Positions 1 through 8,918 are shown, numbered from the stretch's first letter. The stretch: 64,000 bases of DNA from Burkholderia sp. GAS332 (GCA_900142905.1 FSRV01000001.1:4030001-4094000), one strand, 5' to 3'. Numbers and translations: made by a program. The notes: generated by a model from the sequence alone, not told the origin.

Positions 1-306
1 CGCTTCGAGCAGCGGCAGCGCGGATTCGGCCGCCCATTGCTGCTGCGGGTTGGCGACGACGCCGACCGGGCGCATGCGCACGCTGTCGAGCAGTTGCGCG
101 ATGTCGGCGAGCGGCACGCGTTCGTTCTCGGCGAGCCGGCGCACGTCGATCGCGACGACGTCGTTAGCGAAAAATTCGGGGGTCGCCTCGAAGCGCCGGG
201 TCAGTTCGGCACGCATTGCGTCGAGGTCGGTTGTCTTGACCACAAACAGGAGCGTGTCGACAGAGCCGCTGCGGAGTTCGAAAAAGGGCGATTTCTTGGG
301 CGACAT
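1..306 (-). CDS. minC: Septum site-determining protein MinC, N-terminal part (runs off the window)
   Basis: The first 102 codons of a minus-strand gene are present; the rest lies beyond position 1. The protein begins [20 protein letters not shown] and continues with the alpha/beta MinC N-terminal domain pattern (the [12 protein letters not shown] strand, then [14 protein letters not shown]). MinC inhibits FtsZ ring assembly away from midcell together with MinD, and its N-terminal domain is the part that acts on FtsZ. The ATG at 304-306 is the only start consistent with the family N-terminus. minD and minE would be expected to follow to the left of the window, but this cannot be seen. Confidence 0.9.
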   Translation of the reverse strand, partial: MSPKKSPFFELRSGSVDTLLFVVKTTDLDAMRAELTRRFEATPEFFANDVVAIDVRRLAENERVPLADIAQLLDSVRMRPVGVVANPQQQWAAESALPLLEA

Positions 307-526
307 AGCGTTCGGCAAAAAATTTTGCGTATTTTACAGGCGTCCAGGCGGGGAGCGAGTTTTTTTGCCGGGAGAACGCGCCCCTGCGGCCTGAATGCCC
401 ATGACGTAGCCACGCCTCGGCCTTTCAGGCCGCGCTTGGGCCGCTCATTGGGCCATGCACTCGGCCATGAACGCTGTAGCGACGCGGATGGGATGTGAGC
501 GGCAGGGACACGCGCCGCTCGCGGGA

Positions 527-1060
527 TCACTGCTGAAACACCTGCGACGTGGTCGGCACATGGCGCACCAGCAGGCTTTCGGCCTGCTCGGGCACACGCA
601 CGACCCGCCGATGCTCGCCGGTCGGACCGAAGCCGAGCGCCTCGTAAAAGCGCATCGCATTGCGGTTGGCGTCGGCGACCCACGCGTAGATTTCGGTGGC
701 GCCTTCACTGGCGAGCCAGGTGCTGGCGGTGTCGACCAGCAACTCGCCGCCTCGCAGATGACGCACGGCCGGCGCCACCCACAACTCGCAGACGAACGCG
801 CGGCGCGCCGCGGCGTCGTCGAAATGCGCTTCGATCAGTCCTGCCGGATGGCCCTCGGTATAGAGGATGAAACTGGTCACGATAAACGAAACAGCGTGCT
901 CGGCGGCGGTGGCGTCGAACGTGGCGGCATCCGCCGACAACGCGTCTTCTAGCGTTTCGCCGAAGGCATAGGGCGCCTCCCGCAGCGACGCAGTACGGAG
1001 TTCGCGGAAAACGGTGCCCTGATCAGCGGCGATACGGCGAACGGTCAATGACGTACTCAT
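527..1060 (-). CDS. GNAT-family N-acetyltransferase
   Basis: This 177-residue protein has the length and layout of a single GNAT domain, which transfers an acetyl group from acetyl-CoA to an amine. The core strand reads AFVCELWVAPAVRHLRGGELL at about residues 88-108, where the acetyl-CoA pyrophosphate loop (R-x-x-G-x-G/A) is present in the degenerate form RHLRGGE. The C-terminal motif YAWVADANRNAMRFYEALGF at about 124-143 is the usual N-x-x-A-x-x-F-Y-E-x-x-G-F signature. There is no signal peptide. The gene stands alone between minC and map on the same strand, with 185 bp to map and 220 bp to minC. The substrate cannot be predicted. Confidence 0.85.
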   Translation of the reverse strand: MSTSLTVRRIAADQGTVFRELRTASLREAPYAFGETLEDALSADAATFDATAAEHAVSFIVTSFILYTEGHPAGLIEAHFDDAAARRAFVCELWVAPAVRHLRGGELLVDTASTWLASEGATEIYAWVADANRNAMRFYEALGFGPTGEHRRVVRVPEQAESLLVRHVPTTSQVFQQ

Positions 1061-1245
1061 GCAGACGAAAACCCCTTGAAACCCTAAGGCGTAGCTTTAA
1101 CCGAACCGGCGCGCGAGTCAAATCCTTATTTACTGGATCGGACCGCAGCGCAGGTCCAAAGACCAGGAGCCGCGCGCCAACGGCGCAGCAATTCGCGCGC
1201 CCACCGCCTTGAAACGACGGTTCCTGAGGCGCGCCGGCCACGTAT

Positions 1246-2031
1246 TCAAGGCGCTTCGTAATCGCCGGTGCCGTCCGGCCATGGCGTGAGCAGCTCGTAA
1301 CCCTCTTCGGTCACGGCGATCATATGCTCCCATTGCGCCGACAACGAACGGTCTTTGGTGACCACGGTCCAGCCGTCACGCTGCACCGCGGTGCCGGCGC
1401 GGCCGGCGTTGATCATCGGCTCGATCGTGAAGACCATGCCCGGCTTCAGCCGCACGCCCTGCCCCGGTTGACCGTAGTGCAGCACTTGCGGGTCTTCGTG
1501 GTAGACCTTGCCGATGCCGTGCCCGCAGTAGTCGCGCACGATCGAGAAGCCGTCGCGCTGCGCAACCTTCTGGATCGCGTAGCCGACGTCGCCGAGCGTA
1601 GCACCCGGCTTCACCTCGCGGATACCGGCCAGCATCGCCTCATAGGTCGTGTCGATCAGCTGGCGCGCCACCGTGCTCGGCTGGCCGACGCAATACATGC
1701 GGCTGGTGTCGCCGAAATAGCCATCTTTGATGATTGCGACGTCGATATTGACGATGTCGCCGTCTTTCAGGATTTCATTGCGGTTGGGAATGCCGTGGCA
1801 CACCACCTGGTTGACGGACGTGCAAACGGTTTTCGGAAATCCCAGATAGCCGACATTTGCCGGAATCGACTTTTGCGTATTGACAATGTAGTCGTTGCAC
1901 AGGGCGTCGAGCTCGTCGGTGGAGACGCCAGCCTTGACGTGCTCGCCGATCATCGCCAGTACGTCGGCCGCGAGGCGGCCGGAAATGCGCAGCTTGGCGA
2001 TGTCGTCGGGAGTCTTGTAGGAAATGGCCAT
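1246..2031 (-). CDS. map: Type I methionine aminopeptidase
   Basis: The enzyme removes the initiator methionine from nascent cytosolic proteins. All five metal ligands are visible in order: D and D in NIDVAIIKDGYFGDTSRMY, H in CGHGIGKVYHEDP, E in MVFTIEPM and E in QWEHMIAVT, plus the substrate-positioning H in VCHGIPN. The length of 261 residues is normal for the family. The frame stays open upstream to 2172, but the family N-terminus MAISYKTPDDIAKLR starts at 2029-2031, so that ATG is used here. Its ribosome-binding site is weak. The gene is monocistronic or read with the downstream acetyltransferase gene; the divergent ferritin-like gene lies 387 bp away. Confidence 0.95.
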   Translation of the reverse strand: MAISYKTPDDIAKLRISGRLAADVLAMIGEHVKAGVSTDELDALCNDYIVNTQKSIPANVGYLGFPKTVCTSVNQVVCHGIPNRNEILKDGDIVNIDVAIIKDGYFGDTSRMYCVGQPSTVARQLIDTTYEAMLAGIREVKPGATLGDVGYAIQKVAQRDGFSIVRDYCGHGIGKVYHEDPQVLHYGQPGQGVRLKPGMVFTIEPMINAGRAGTAVQRDGWTVVTKDRSLSAQWEHMIAVTEEGYELLTPWPDGTGDYEAP

Positions 2032-2418
2032 GAATTCGGTCGAGGTGCGATGTTGACGATCGCCCAATTGTACAGAGGATCGCCGGACGGCCTCCGCGAG
2101 CCGGGCCGGGCCTGCTCGTCGGGTGCTTCCGGCATGGCGCCGAGCGGCCGTCAAAAACCGGCACCCCGACATCGGCCCGCCTCATGTTGCGAGCGCACAC
2201 AGAAATCTTTTGCGAGGGTTGCATCTGCCAACGTATTCGCTCCGTAAAGGCGATTGAGGACTCGCTTTCTTCCCCTCCATCGTTTAGTTCTTCTCAGAAG
2301 AACGGGGCCTCCTTTTGTGTCCGCGATTTGCGTTTGTACAGCGCGCGAGTAGCCGTTTTCCACGCGTATGCGTTGCGAGTCCTGGGCATTGGCAGCGAAC
2401 CATCTGAGGAGCACAAGC
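2032..2418. other. Divergent intergenic region between map and the ferritin-like gene
   Basis: This 387-bp stretch separates two divergent genes and should hold both promoters. The right half is visibly more A+T-rich than the flanking genes. It contains the inverted repeat annotated at 2287-2303. I see no RNA gene and no convincing small gene; the reading frame extending map upstream lacks coding character. Confidence 0.5.
2287..2303. promoter_or_regulatory. Inverted repeat GTTCTTC-N3-GAAGAAC, possible operator
   Basis: A perfect 7-bp inverted repeat with a 3-base centre lies about 115 bp upstream of the ferritin-like gene, in the map/ferritin-like intergenic region. The size and symmetry suit a dimeric regulator. 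I cannot name the regulator; it does not match a Fur box (GATAATGATWATCATTATC) or a LexA box. Confidence 0.35.
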
Positions 2419-3396
2419 ATGTCGGAATCCAGCAATAAATCAGCAGAACTTATCGGTGCATTTGACCGCCGGGTTGAACGGCGCCTGCAACGCAGACAGT
2501 TTTTCCGCAACGCTGGCGGCCTGGGTTTAGGTTTGGTCGGCGGCACGCTGATCAGTGCGTGCGGCGGGGGCTCCGGATCGAGCGCGTCAGCCCAGAGCGC
2601 GCCGACCGACCCGGAAATACTGAACTTTGCGCTGAATCTGGAGTACCTCGAATCGCAGTTCTATACGTATGCGACGACGGGTGCGGGCCTCGCGGCTAGC
2701 ATGACGGCCGGAGTCGGTACGATGGGCACGGTCATCCCTGGGCAGCAAGTGCCGTTCCAGGATCCGGTGGTGCAGGCCTATGCGAACGAGATCGCCAATG
2801 ACGAGCGCGAACACGTCAACTTTCTGCGCAGTGCGTTGGGCAGCGCGGCCGTGGCGATGCCCTCGATCGACATCGGCGGCACCAATCCCAACGGTGCGTT
2901 CTCGAACGCGGCGCGCGCAGCGGGACTGGTCGGCGCGGGCGTGGCATTCAATCCGTATGCGAACGACAACAACTTCCTGCTCGGTGCGTTCATCTTCGAA
3001 GACGTCGGCGTAACGGCCTACAAAGGCGCCTCCCCGCTCATCAGCAACAAGACCTTTCTCGAAGCGGCTGCCGGCATTCTCGCGGCCGAGGCCTATCACG
3101 CGGGGCTCGTGCGCACGGTGCTGTTCGCAAAGGGGGTCGACACGGCGAGTATCTACACTGCCGCCAACGCGATCTCCGCCGCGCGCGACAGCCTCGACAA
3201 CAACGGCCACGACGATCAGGGCATCACCGGCGCGACGCCCGGCTCGTCGAACATCGTCCCGCTCGACAGCAACGGGCTCGCCTTCAGCCGCGGCTATGGC
3301 AACGTGCTCAACATCGTCTATCTGACGAGTTCGGTGGCGACCAAGGGTGGCTTCTTCCCGAACGGCGTGAACGGTGTGCTCAACATGAGCGCCTGA
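2419..3396 (+). CDS. Tat-exported ferritin-like domain lipoprotein
   Basis: This 325-residue protein begins with a basic N-region carrying a twin-arginine motif (RRQFFRNAGG, arginines 25-26), a short Gly/Leu hydrophobic stretch and a lipobox-like LISAC ending at Cys48, so it is probably a folded cofactor protein exported by Tat and possibly lipidated. The mature part looks like the ferritin-like family related to desiccation-associated proteins. Four helices carry diiron-type ligands: E in EYLESQF, ExxH in NDEREHVNF, E in FEDVGVTAY and ExxH in EAYHAGLVR. The ATG at 2419 follows GAGGAG with good spacing, so the longer frame to 2368 is not used. It is followed after 122 bp by an NRAMP transporter on the same strand, suggesting a joint role in iron or manganese handling at the envelope. 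No enzymatic activity is established. Confidence 0.8.
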   Translation: MSESSNKSAELIGAFDRRVERRLQRRQFFRNAGGLGLGLVGGTLISACGGGSGSSASAQSAPTDPEILNFALNLEYLESQFYTYATTGAGLAASMTAGVGTMGTVIPGQQVPFQDPVVQAYANEIANDEREHVNFLRSALGSAAVAMPSIDIGGTNPNGAFSNAARAAGLVGAGVAFNPYANDNNFLLGAFIFEDVGVTAYKGASPLISNKTFLEAAAGILAAEAYHAGLVRTVLFAKGVDTASIYTAANAISAARDSLDNNGHDDQGITGATPGSSNIVPLDSNGLAFSRGYGNVLNIVYLTSSVATKGGFFPNGVNGVLNMSA

Positions 3397-3518
3397 AAAA
3401 CGCAACGTGCTGGTCCCGCTGCACCGGCAACGAGCCGCCGCGATGACGATCGCGTTCACCCGTTGGCCGGTCGCCCGCTGCATCGCCTTGAACGCTTGAA
3501 GACGGACAGGAGCAGTCA

Positions 3519-4823
3519 ATGAACGAAGCGATGAGTCAGGCCGCCGTGCCTCAGACCCTCACGGAACAGACCCGCTTCGACATCCGCGAGACGCTGGCGG
3601 GACGGCGCCGCGGCTTGCGGGCGATGCTGCCTTTTGTCGGACCGGCGGTGGTGGCCTCGATCGCGTATATGGACCCGGGCAACTTCGCCACCAATATTCA
3701 GGCGGGCGCCGGCTACGGCTATACGCTGCTGTGGGTGGTCGCCGTGGCGAATATCGTGGCGATGCTGTTTCAGTCTTTGTCCGCCAAGCTTGGGCTCGTG
3801 ACCGGAAGCAATCTCGCCGAGCTATGCCGCGCGGCACTGCCGCACCGTTGCGTGCTGGCAATGTGGGGTATCAGCGAAATCGCGGCGATGGCGACCGATC
3901 TGGCGGAGTTCGTCGGCGGCGCGATCGGCGTCTCGTTACTGACGCATCTACCGATGATGCCCAGCATGTTGATCACCGCCGCCATCACCTATGGTTTGCT
4001 GCAGTTCGAGAAACGCGGCTTTCGCCCACTCGAACTGGCGATCGCGGCACTGGTCGGTGTGATCGGCCTGTCGTATCTCGCCGAGTTGCTGATTGCGCCG
4101 GTGCATTGGCCGTCGGCCGTCAAACATACGTTCACACCGAGCATTCCCGACAGCAATGCGCTGACGATTTCGGTCGGCATTATCGGCGCCACGGTGATGC
4201 CGCATGTGATATTCCTGCATTCGGGACTCACGCAGAATCGCGTGAAGCCGCGCAACGAAGGCGAGTGCACCAAGCTGCTGCGCTTTTCGAACATCGAGGT
4301 GGTGGTCGCGCTCGGCGTCGCCGGGCTCATCAACATGGCGATGGTCATCATGGCGTCGAGCGCGTTTCATGCCGGTCACGCCGATATCGCCAGCATCGAA
4401 ACCGCATGGCACACGCTCACGCCGCTGCTCGGCGGCGCGGCGGCAGGTTTCTTTCTTGCGGCATTGATTGCGTCCGGCATATCGAGTTCGGTCGTCGGCA
4501 CGATGGCCGGGCAGATGATCATGCAGGGCTTCGTCGGCTTTCGCATCCCCGTGTGGGCGCGGCGGCTGATTACGATGGTGCCGGCCTTCGTGGTGGTCGC
4601 CTGCGGCGTGGATGCGACACGCGCGCTGGTGCTGAGCCAGGTCGTATTGAGCATCGCGCTGCCAGTGCCGATGATCGCGCTGGTGTGGTTCACGTCGCGC
4701 GGGGATTTGATGGGCCGCTACAGGAATCGTCGCACGACCACGATCGCCGCGGTGGCCGGCACAGTCGTCGTGCTGGCGCTCAATATCGTTCTGCTGGTCC
4801 AGCTCGCCGGCTTTTCGACGTGA
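3519..4823 (+). CDS. NRAMP-family divalent metal transporter
   Basis: This is a 434-residue inner-membrane protein with about 11 hydrophobic segments. NRAMP proteins import Mn2+ or Fe2+ with protons. The first metal-binding helix has the DPGN motif at residues 52-55 (YMDPGNFATN). The sixth helix has A-T-V-M-P-H with Ala224 and Met227 in the ligand positions. The residue after MPH is Val (MPHVIFLHS) where the MntH consensus has Asn, so this belongs to a divergent branch and I do not assign the symbol mntH. The ATG at 3519 follows GACAGGAG. The preceding ferritin-like gene is co-directional and may share a transcript. Metal specificity is not shown by the sequence. Confidence 0.88.
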   Translation: MNEAMSQAAVPQTLTEQTRFDIRETLAGRRRGLRAMLPFVGPAVVASIAYMDPGNFATNIQAGAGYGYTLLWVVAVANIVAMLFQSLSAKLGLVTGSNLAELCRAALPHRCVLAMWGISEIAAMATDLAEFVGGAIGVSLLTHLPMMPSMLITAAITYGLLQFEKRGFRPLELAIAALVGVIGLSYLAELLIAPVHWPSAVKHTFTPSIPDSNALTISVGIIGATVMPHVIFLHSGLTQNRVKPRNEGECTKLLRFSNIEVVVALGVAGLINMAMVIMASSAFHAGHADIASIETAWHTLTPLLGGAAAGFFLAALIASGISSSVVGTMAGQMIMQGFVGFRIPVWARRLITMVPAFVVVACGVDATRALVLSQVVLSIALPVPMIALVWFTSRGDLMGRYRNRRTTTIAAVAGTVVVLALNIVLLVQLAGFST

Positions 4824-4890
4824 GGCACGACGCGCGCGCTATGCGCCCTATAGCGTCATGCCGGGCAATTGCATACGCAAGGGGTGCGCC

Positions 4891-5403
4891 TTACTGCGTT
4901 ATGCCGAGCAACTGCTTGCGCAAGGTCGGCGCGCGTGTCGACGGGTCGAGCCAGATGCCGAAAAAAGCCCGCGCGAATGCGGGATCGTCGAACTCGCCAG
5001 TCATACGGTCGCCGGCATAGAAACGCACGCCCTTATCCGGCAAGTAGACCGCGCTTAACTGGTCGCCGGGCGCGACGTCGACGAACGCCTGCATCATATC
5101 CGCGCGCCAGTGCGCCAGCGTATCCGCCGGAATCGGCGCGCTCGCAAGACGCTCGATCTCGTTCATACCGGCGTCGACGAAACGCTCGCGCTTGATACCG
5201 CGAGCGTAAATGATGTGCAGCGCAAAGCGTTCGTCATAGTCGACGGGCACGCGGTCACTCCACATCTGCGCGCGATAGAGCGTGAAGCCGAACACCCTGA
5301 AATCGCCCTCGCCCACAAGTTTCGCGGACTGCACGTCGCCGCGCCAATCGGCGCAGGCGGCGGTCGCCCACAACACCAGCACGATAGCCGCGAGCGCACG
5401 CAT
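4891..5403 (-). CDS. Chalcone-isomerase-like domain protein, exported
   Basis: This 170-residue protein has an N-terminal signal peptide (MRALAAIVLVLWATAACA, cleavage near residue 18) and then the chalcone-isomerase-like fold family found in bacteria: VGEGDFRVFGFTLYRAQMWS, FALHIIYARGIKRERF and the C-terminal FDDPAFARAFFGIWLDP. Plant chalcone isomerases share the fold, and the bacterial relatives are thought to bind fatty-acid-like ligands; catalysis is not demonstrated. It is the last gene of a four-gene minus operon: its ATG lies one base after the stop of the CFA-synthase-like gene. The context suggests a periplasmic role in binding or processing the modified lipid made by the upstream enzymes. 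Confidence 0.75.
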   Translation of the reverse strand: MRALAAIVLVLWATAACADWRGDVQSAKLVGEGDFRVFGFTLYRAQMWSDRVPVDYDERFALHIIYARGIKRERFVDAGMNEIERLASAPIPADTLAHWRADMMQAFVDVAPGDQLSAVYLPDKGVRFYAGDRMTGEFDDPAFARAFFGIWLDPSTRAPTLRKQLLGITQ

Positions 5404-5404
5404 G

Positions 5405-6616
5405 TCAGTCCGCCGAGGCGAGCACGAATTGCATCACGTCCGTGCGTCCTTCGTCGAAACCGGCTTCGCAGTACGCCAGATACAGGCGCCACGTCCGAAC
5501 GAAAATCTCATCGAAGCCTTGCGCGCGGATCGCATCGAGCTGAGCCTCGAACGCGCTGCGCCAGCGGCGCAGGGTCTCGGCGTAATCGCAACCGAACGCC
5601 AACGACGTGTGCGCCGCGAGCTTGCCACGCCGCGCGGCTTCGATGAATCGCCGCGGGCTCGGCAGCATACCGCCCGGAAAAATGAATTCGCGGATGAAGT
5701 CACTGGTCGCGCGATACGCCGCGAAGTGCGGGTCGTCGATCGTGATGGTTTGCACGAGCGCGCGTGCGCCAGGCTGAAGACGTTCGCGCAAGATGCGGAA
5801 GTACGTCGGCCAGAATTTTTCGCCGACGGCTTCGAACATTTCGATCGATACGATACCGTCGTATTGGCCTGTCAACGTACGGTAGTCGCGCAATTCGAGG
5901 TGCACCCGGTCGCTCAGGCCCGCTTCGCTCACACGCTCCTGAGCGAATTCGAGCTGCGCAGGAGAGATCGTTACGCCGTGTACATAAATGCCGTGGCGCG
6001 CAGCGTGCATCGCAAAACCGCCCCACCCGCAGCCGATTTCCAGAATGCGCATGCCTGCGCACAAACCCAGCGTATCGATGATGCGTTGATACTTCGCATG
6101 CTGCGCGTCTTCGAGCGATTGATAGACATTGCCGTCGAACACTGCGCTCGAATACGTGAACGTCGGGTCCAGCCACTGCGAGTAGAACGCGTTACCGATG
6201 TCGTAGTGCGCGTGAATATTGCGCCGGCTACCCGAGCGCGTATTGGGCCTCAGTTTATGACGCAGCCCGTACCAGAGTTGCGCGAGCCAGCCGCCGTAGA
6301 CGGTGCGTTGCAGCGCGCGTTCGTTGCGGATGGCGACGCGCAGCAAGGTGGCCAGATCGGGCGTATCGACCCAGAACGCGCGCCATGCATCGGCAAAGCC
6401 AATATCGCCTTTGCGCAGAATCGCGCCGCAGGCACGCCAGTCGCGCAGCTCGAGGCGCGCGCCCGGCGCCGCGTGTGGATCGCCGAACACGCGCTGCTGA
6501 CCGTCGGGCGTGATCAGCACCAGATGCCCAACCTGAATCCGCTCGAGCAGAGATAGAAACAGACGGCCCGACGCGGGGATGGTTCGGTGCCCGCTCAGGG
6601 TTCTTGAAAGCGCCAT
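5405..6616 (-). CDS. Cyclopropane-fatty-acyl-phospholipid synthase family SAM methyltransferase
   Basis: This 403-residue protein has the two-part layout of CFA synthases: an N-terminal lipid-binding region (about 1-120) and a Rossmann methyltransferase. The SAM-binding motif is ILEIGCGWGGFAMHAARHG, preceded by the family signature NIHAHYDIGNAFYSQWLDPT and followed by SIEMFEAVGEKFWPTYF and FIFPGGMLPS. CFA synthases methylate cis double bonds of phospholipid acyl chains. The gene lies 12 bp downstream of the DUF1365 gene and 1 bp upstream of the chalcone-isomerase-like gene. In related clusters such enzymes make methylated or otherwise unusual fatty acids rather than plain cyclopropane rings; which product applies here is inference. 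Confidence 0.88.
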   Translation of the reverse strand: MALSRTLSGHRTIPASGRLFLSLLERIQVGHLVLITPDGQQRVFGDPHAAPGARLELRDWRACGAILRKGDIGFADAWRAFWVDTPDLATLLRVAIRNERALQRTVYGGWLAQLWYGLRHKLRPNTRSGSRRNIHAHYDIGNAFYSQWLDPTFTYSSAVFDGNVYQSLEDAQHAKYQRIIDTLGLCAGMRILEIGCGWGGFAMHAARHGIYVHGVTISPAQLEFAQERVSEAGLSDRVHLELRDYRTLTGQYDGIVSIEMFEAVGEKFWPTYFRILRERLQPGARALVQTITIDDPHFAAYRATSDFIREFIFPGGMLPSPRRFIEAARRGKLAAHTSLAFGCDYAETLRRWRSAFEAQLDAIRAQGFDEIFVRTWRLYLAYCEAGFDEGRTDVMQFVLASAD

Positions 6617-6628
6617 GGCTGAATCTCC

Positions 6629-7474
6629 TCAATCGGACGAAATGGGGCGCGCAGCGGCGGACGGTTGGCCGGCTGCGGCGTGGTCGGTGGGTGCGTCGGC
6701 GGTGCGACCCGGCGCGGGATTTTTGCCGTAGAACGGCGCTTTTTTAATGGCGAGACGCAGCGCCTGCCAATGAATTCTTGCGACAACGCCAACGGTCAGC
6801 AGCGGCTGACGGATCAGCGCAGCAAGCGCTGTCGAACGCGTTAAGGGTTTTAAACGGCCACCCAACGCCGTACGGATCAGAAGCCCGTCAACGTCTTCGT
6901 AATCGATCGAAACCGATGCACGATTCGGCGTCTCCCTGACGCGAAATTCGTAGCGCCCCTCGACGCGGCAAAACGGCGACACGTGCAGCACTTTGCGGCA
7001 TGTGAGCGCGGTATCCCCCGTGATCGGCGCATTGCCCGCAGCGCTTAGCAGATAGCTGTGGCGATCGCCGAAGGTATTGCGCACCTCGGCCAACAGCGCA
7101 CGCAGATTGCAGTCGCGATCGTGGCAAAACCAGAAACTGACCGGATTGAACGCATAACCGAACACGCGCGGGAAGGCTTGCAGCCAGATCTTGCCGTCCG
7201 CTTGTTCAATACCCGCCACCGATAGTTGCGCGCGCATCCATGAGGCGAGATCGCTGCCATCGCGCGGACCGTGGTCGCGTGTGTGAAGGCTGAGCGGACG
7301 CCAGCGGTCGATGCCAAACCATCCGCTATCGAGCGACGTCAGACGATCCAGATCGCAGCGCACATAGAACACTGGATACGCGAAGCGATGGTGCTTCGGC
7401 CGCAGACGCTCGTGCATCACCTGGCCCGTCAACAGCCAGGCGGCCGGATCGACGTCGGCGCGAGCGGGATTCAT
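6629..7474 (-). CDS. DUF1365 domain protein
   Basis: This protein of 281 residues belongs to the DUF1365 family, recognised by GQVMHERLRPKHHRFAYPVF near the N-terminus, the ...RVFGYAFNPVSFWFCHDRDC segment (FNPVSFWFC is the hallmark) and EVRNTFGDRHSYLL. No reaction has been proven for the family to my knowledge. The chosen ATG at 7472-7474 overlaps the stop of the upstream oxidoreductase gene as ATGA, which indicates translational coupling; the frame continues upstream but only antisense to that gene. The constant partnership with an FAD oxidoreductase and a CFA-like methyltransferase suggests a role in fatty-acid or polyunsaturated-lipid modification. Confidence 0.85.
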   Translation of the reverse strand: MNPARADVDPAAWLLTGQVMHERLRPKHHRFAYPVFYVRCDLDRLTSLDSGWFGIDRWRPLSLHTRDHGPRDGSDLASWMRAQLSVAGIEQADGKIWLQAFPRVFGYAFNPVSFWFCHDRDCNLRALLAEVRNTFGDRHSYLLSAAGNAPITGDTALTCRKVLHVSPFCRVEGRYEFRVRETPNRASVSIDYEDVDGLLIRTALGGRLKPLTRSTALAALIRQPLLTVGVVARIHWQALRLAIKKAPFYGKNPAPGRTADAPTDHAAAGQPSAAARPISSD

Positions 7475-8775
7475 AGCGTGGCCCACGCCGGTGACGCGTC
7501 GAAATCGGCGGCGACGCGCAGGGCCGATTTCAGACCGTCCTCGTGAAAACCGTAGCCCGTCCATGCGCCCGCGAACCAGGTGCGGCGCTTGCCTTGCAGC
7601 GACGGCAGACGGTGCTGCGCGTCGATGGCGGCCAGATCGAACAGCGGATGATCGTAGACGAAGCGGCGCAGCTCGGTGCCCGGCGCGGGCTGCGTCACCG
7701 GATTGAGCGTGACGACGAGCGGTGTCCTGAACGGCAGCGGCTGGAGCTGGTTGACCAGATAGCTGACACACACCGGATGCGTGCCGTCGACGCCGCAGCT
7801 TCCCAGATAATTCCACGCCGACCACACGCGCCGACGCCGCGGCAGCAGATTCGTATCCGTATGCAGCACGGCGACGTTCGGCTGGCAGCGCACCGCGCTC
7901 AGTACGCTGCGCTCGTGCTGATCGGCGTCGTTATCCAGCAGGCGCAGCGAAGTCGGCGCGTGGGTGGCGAGCACCAGCGCGTCAAAACGCTCCGTGCCGT
8001 TGTCCGTGAAGACATCGACACCGTCAGCATCGCGCCGTACGCCCCTAACCGCAGTACCGATGCGGACATCGTCGAGCGTGCCGACGATGCGGCGTACATA
8101 CTCGCGCCCTCCTCCGACCACCGTCTTCCACTGCGGCCGCCGGTTCACCTGCAGCAGCGCGTGGTTCAGGCAGAAGCGCAGGAACGTGGTGGCCGGGAAG
8201 GCAAGGATATCGGCGGTCGCGCTCGACCAGATCGCCGCGGCCATCGGCAGCAGGTAGTGGCGCTGGAACGCGCTGCCGTAACCACCGGCCGTCAGCAGTT
8301 CGCCCATCGACGCGCGCGTTTCTATCGCGAGTTCGAGATTGCGCTGCGCACTACCGTTGAAACGCAAGATGTCGCGCAGCATGCCGATAAAGGTCGGCGA
8401 GAACAGGTTGCTGCGTTGCGCGAACACGGTGTTCAGGCTGGTGCCGGCCCATTCGAGGCGGCCTTCGTCGAGCGAGACCGAGAAGGTCATGTCGCTCGGG
8501 TGCGATTCGACGCCCAGTTCGGCGAACAGCGCGATCAGGTTCGGGTAGGTGCGATCGTTGAAAACCAGAAAACCGGTGTCGACCGGATGCGTGTGGCCCT
8601 CGAGCGTGACGTCCACGGTGTTGGTGTGGCCGCCCGCATAGCCGGCCGATTCGAACAGCGTCACCTGATGGTTGCGCGCCAGCAAATAGGCACTGGCTAA
8701 ACCCGAGATACCGGCGCCGATAACCGCGACCCGCGAGCCGCGCAGCAGGGGTGAGGTCGGTGCGGGGTGGGTCAT
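7471..8775 (-). CDS. FAD-dependent amine-oxidase-like oxidoreductase
   Basis: This 434-residue flavoprotein starts with a dinucleotide-binding Rossmann motif (VAVIGAGISGLASAYLLA at about residues 15-32), followed by E at the end of the second strand (TLFESAGYAGGH), as in the amine oxidase/phytoene desaturase superfamily. The C-terminal FAD-contacting segment WFAGAWTGYGFHEDGLKSAL is also present. The family commonly desaturates or isomerises hydrophobic substrates. It is the first gene of the operon 8775-4891, and its stop overlaps the DUF1365 start. The 254 bp upstream should hold the operon promoter but shows only a short GGGACA repeat. No anti-sigma/sigma pair is adjacent, unlike some singlet-oxygen-controlled relatives. 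Confidence 0.85.
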   Translation of the reverse strand: MTHPAPTSPLLRGSRVAVIGAGISGLASAYLLARNHQVTLFESAGYAGGHTNTVDVTLEGHTHPVDTGFLVFNDRTYPNLIALFAELGVESHPSDMTFSVSLDEGRLEWAGTSLNTVFAQRSNLFSPTFIGMLRDILRFNGSAQRNLELAIETRASMGELLTAGGYGSAFQRHYLLPMAAAIWSSATADILAFPATTFLRFCLNHALLQVNRRPQWKTVVGGGREYVRRIVGTLDDVRIGTAVRGVRRDADGVDVFTDNGTERFDALVLATHAPTSLRLLDNDADQHERSVLSAVRCQPNVAVLHTDTNLLPRRRRVWSAWNYLGSCGVDGTHPVCVSYLVNQLQPLPFRTPLVVTLNPVTQPAPGTELRRFVYDHPLFDLAAIDAQHRLPSLQGKRRTWFAGAWTGYGFHEDGLKSALRVAADFDASPAWATL

Positions 8776-8918
8776 GAGCGCGCCTCCTGGTCTTGGGGGC
8801 GCGCGATCGGTTAGTTGGGTGTGGCGGGGTTTGCGCGTCCTTGTGGGGATTTACGCAGCGGGGGCTGAAATGGATGCAAAAGTGGCGGATTGGCGGTGGA
8901 CGCGTGCACGCGAACCCG

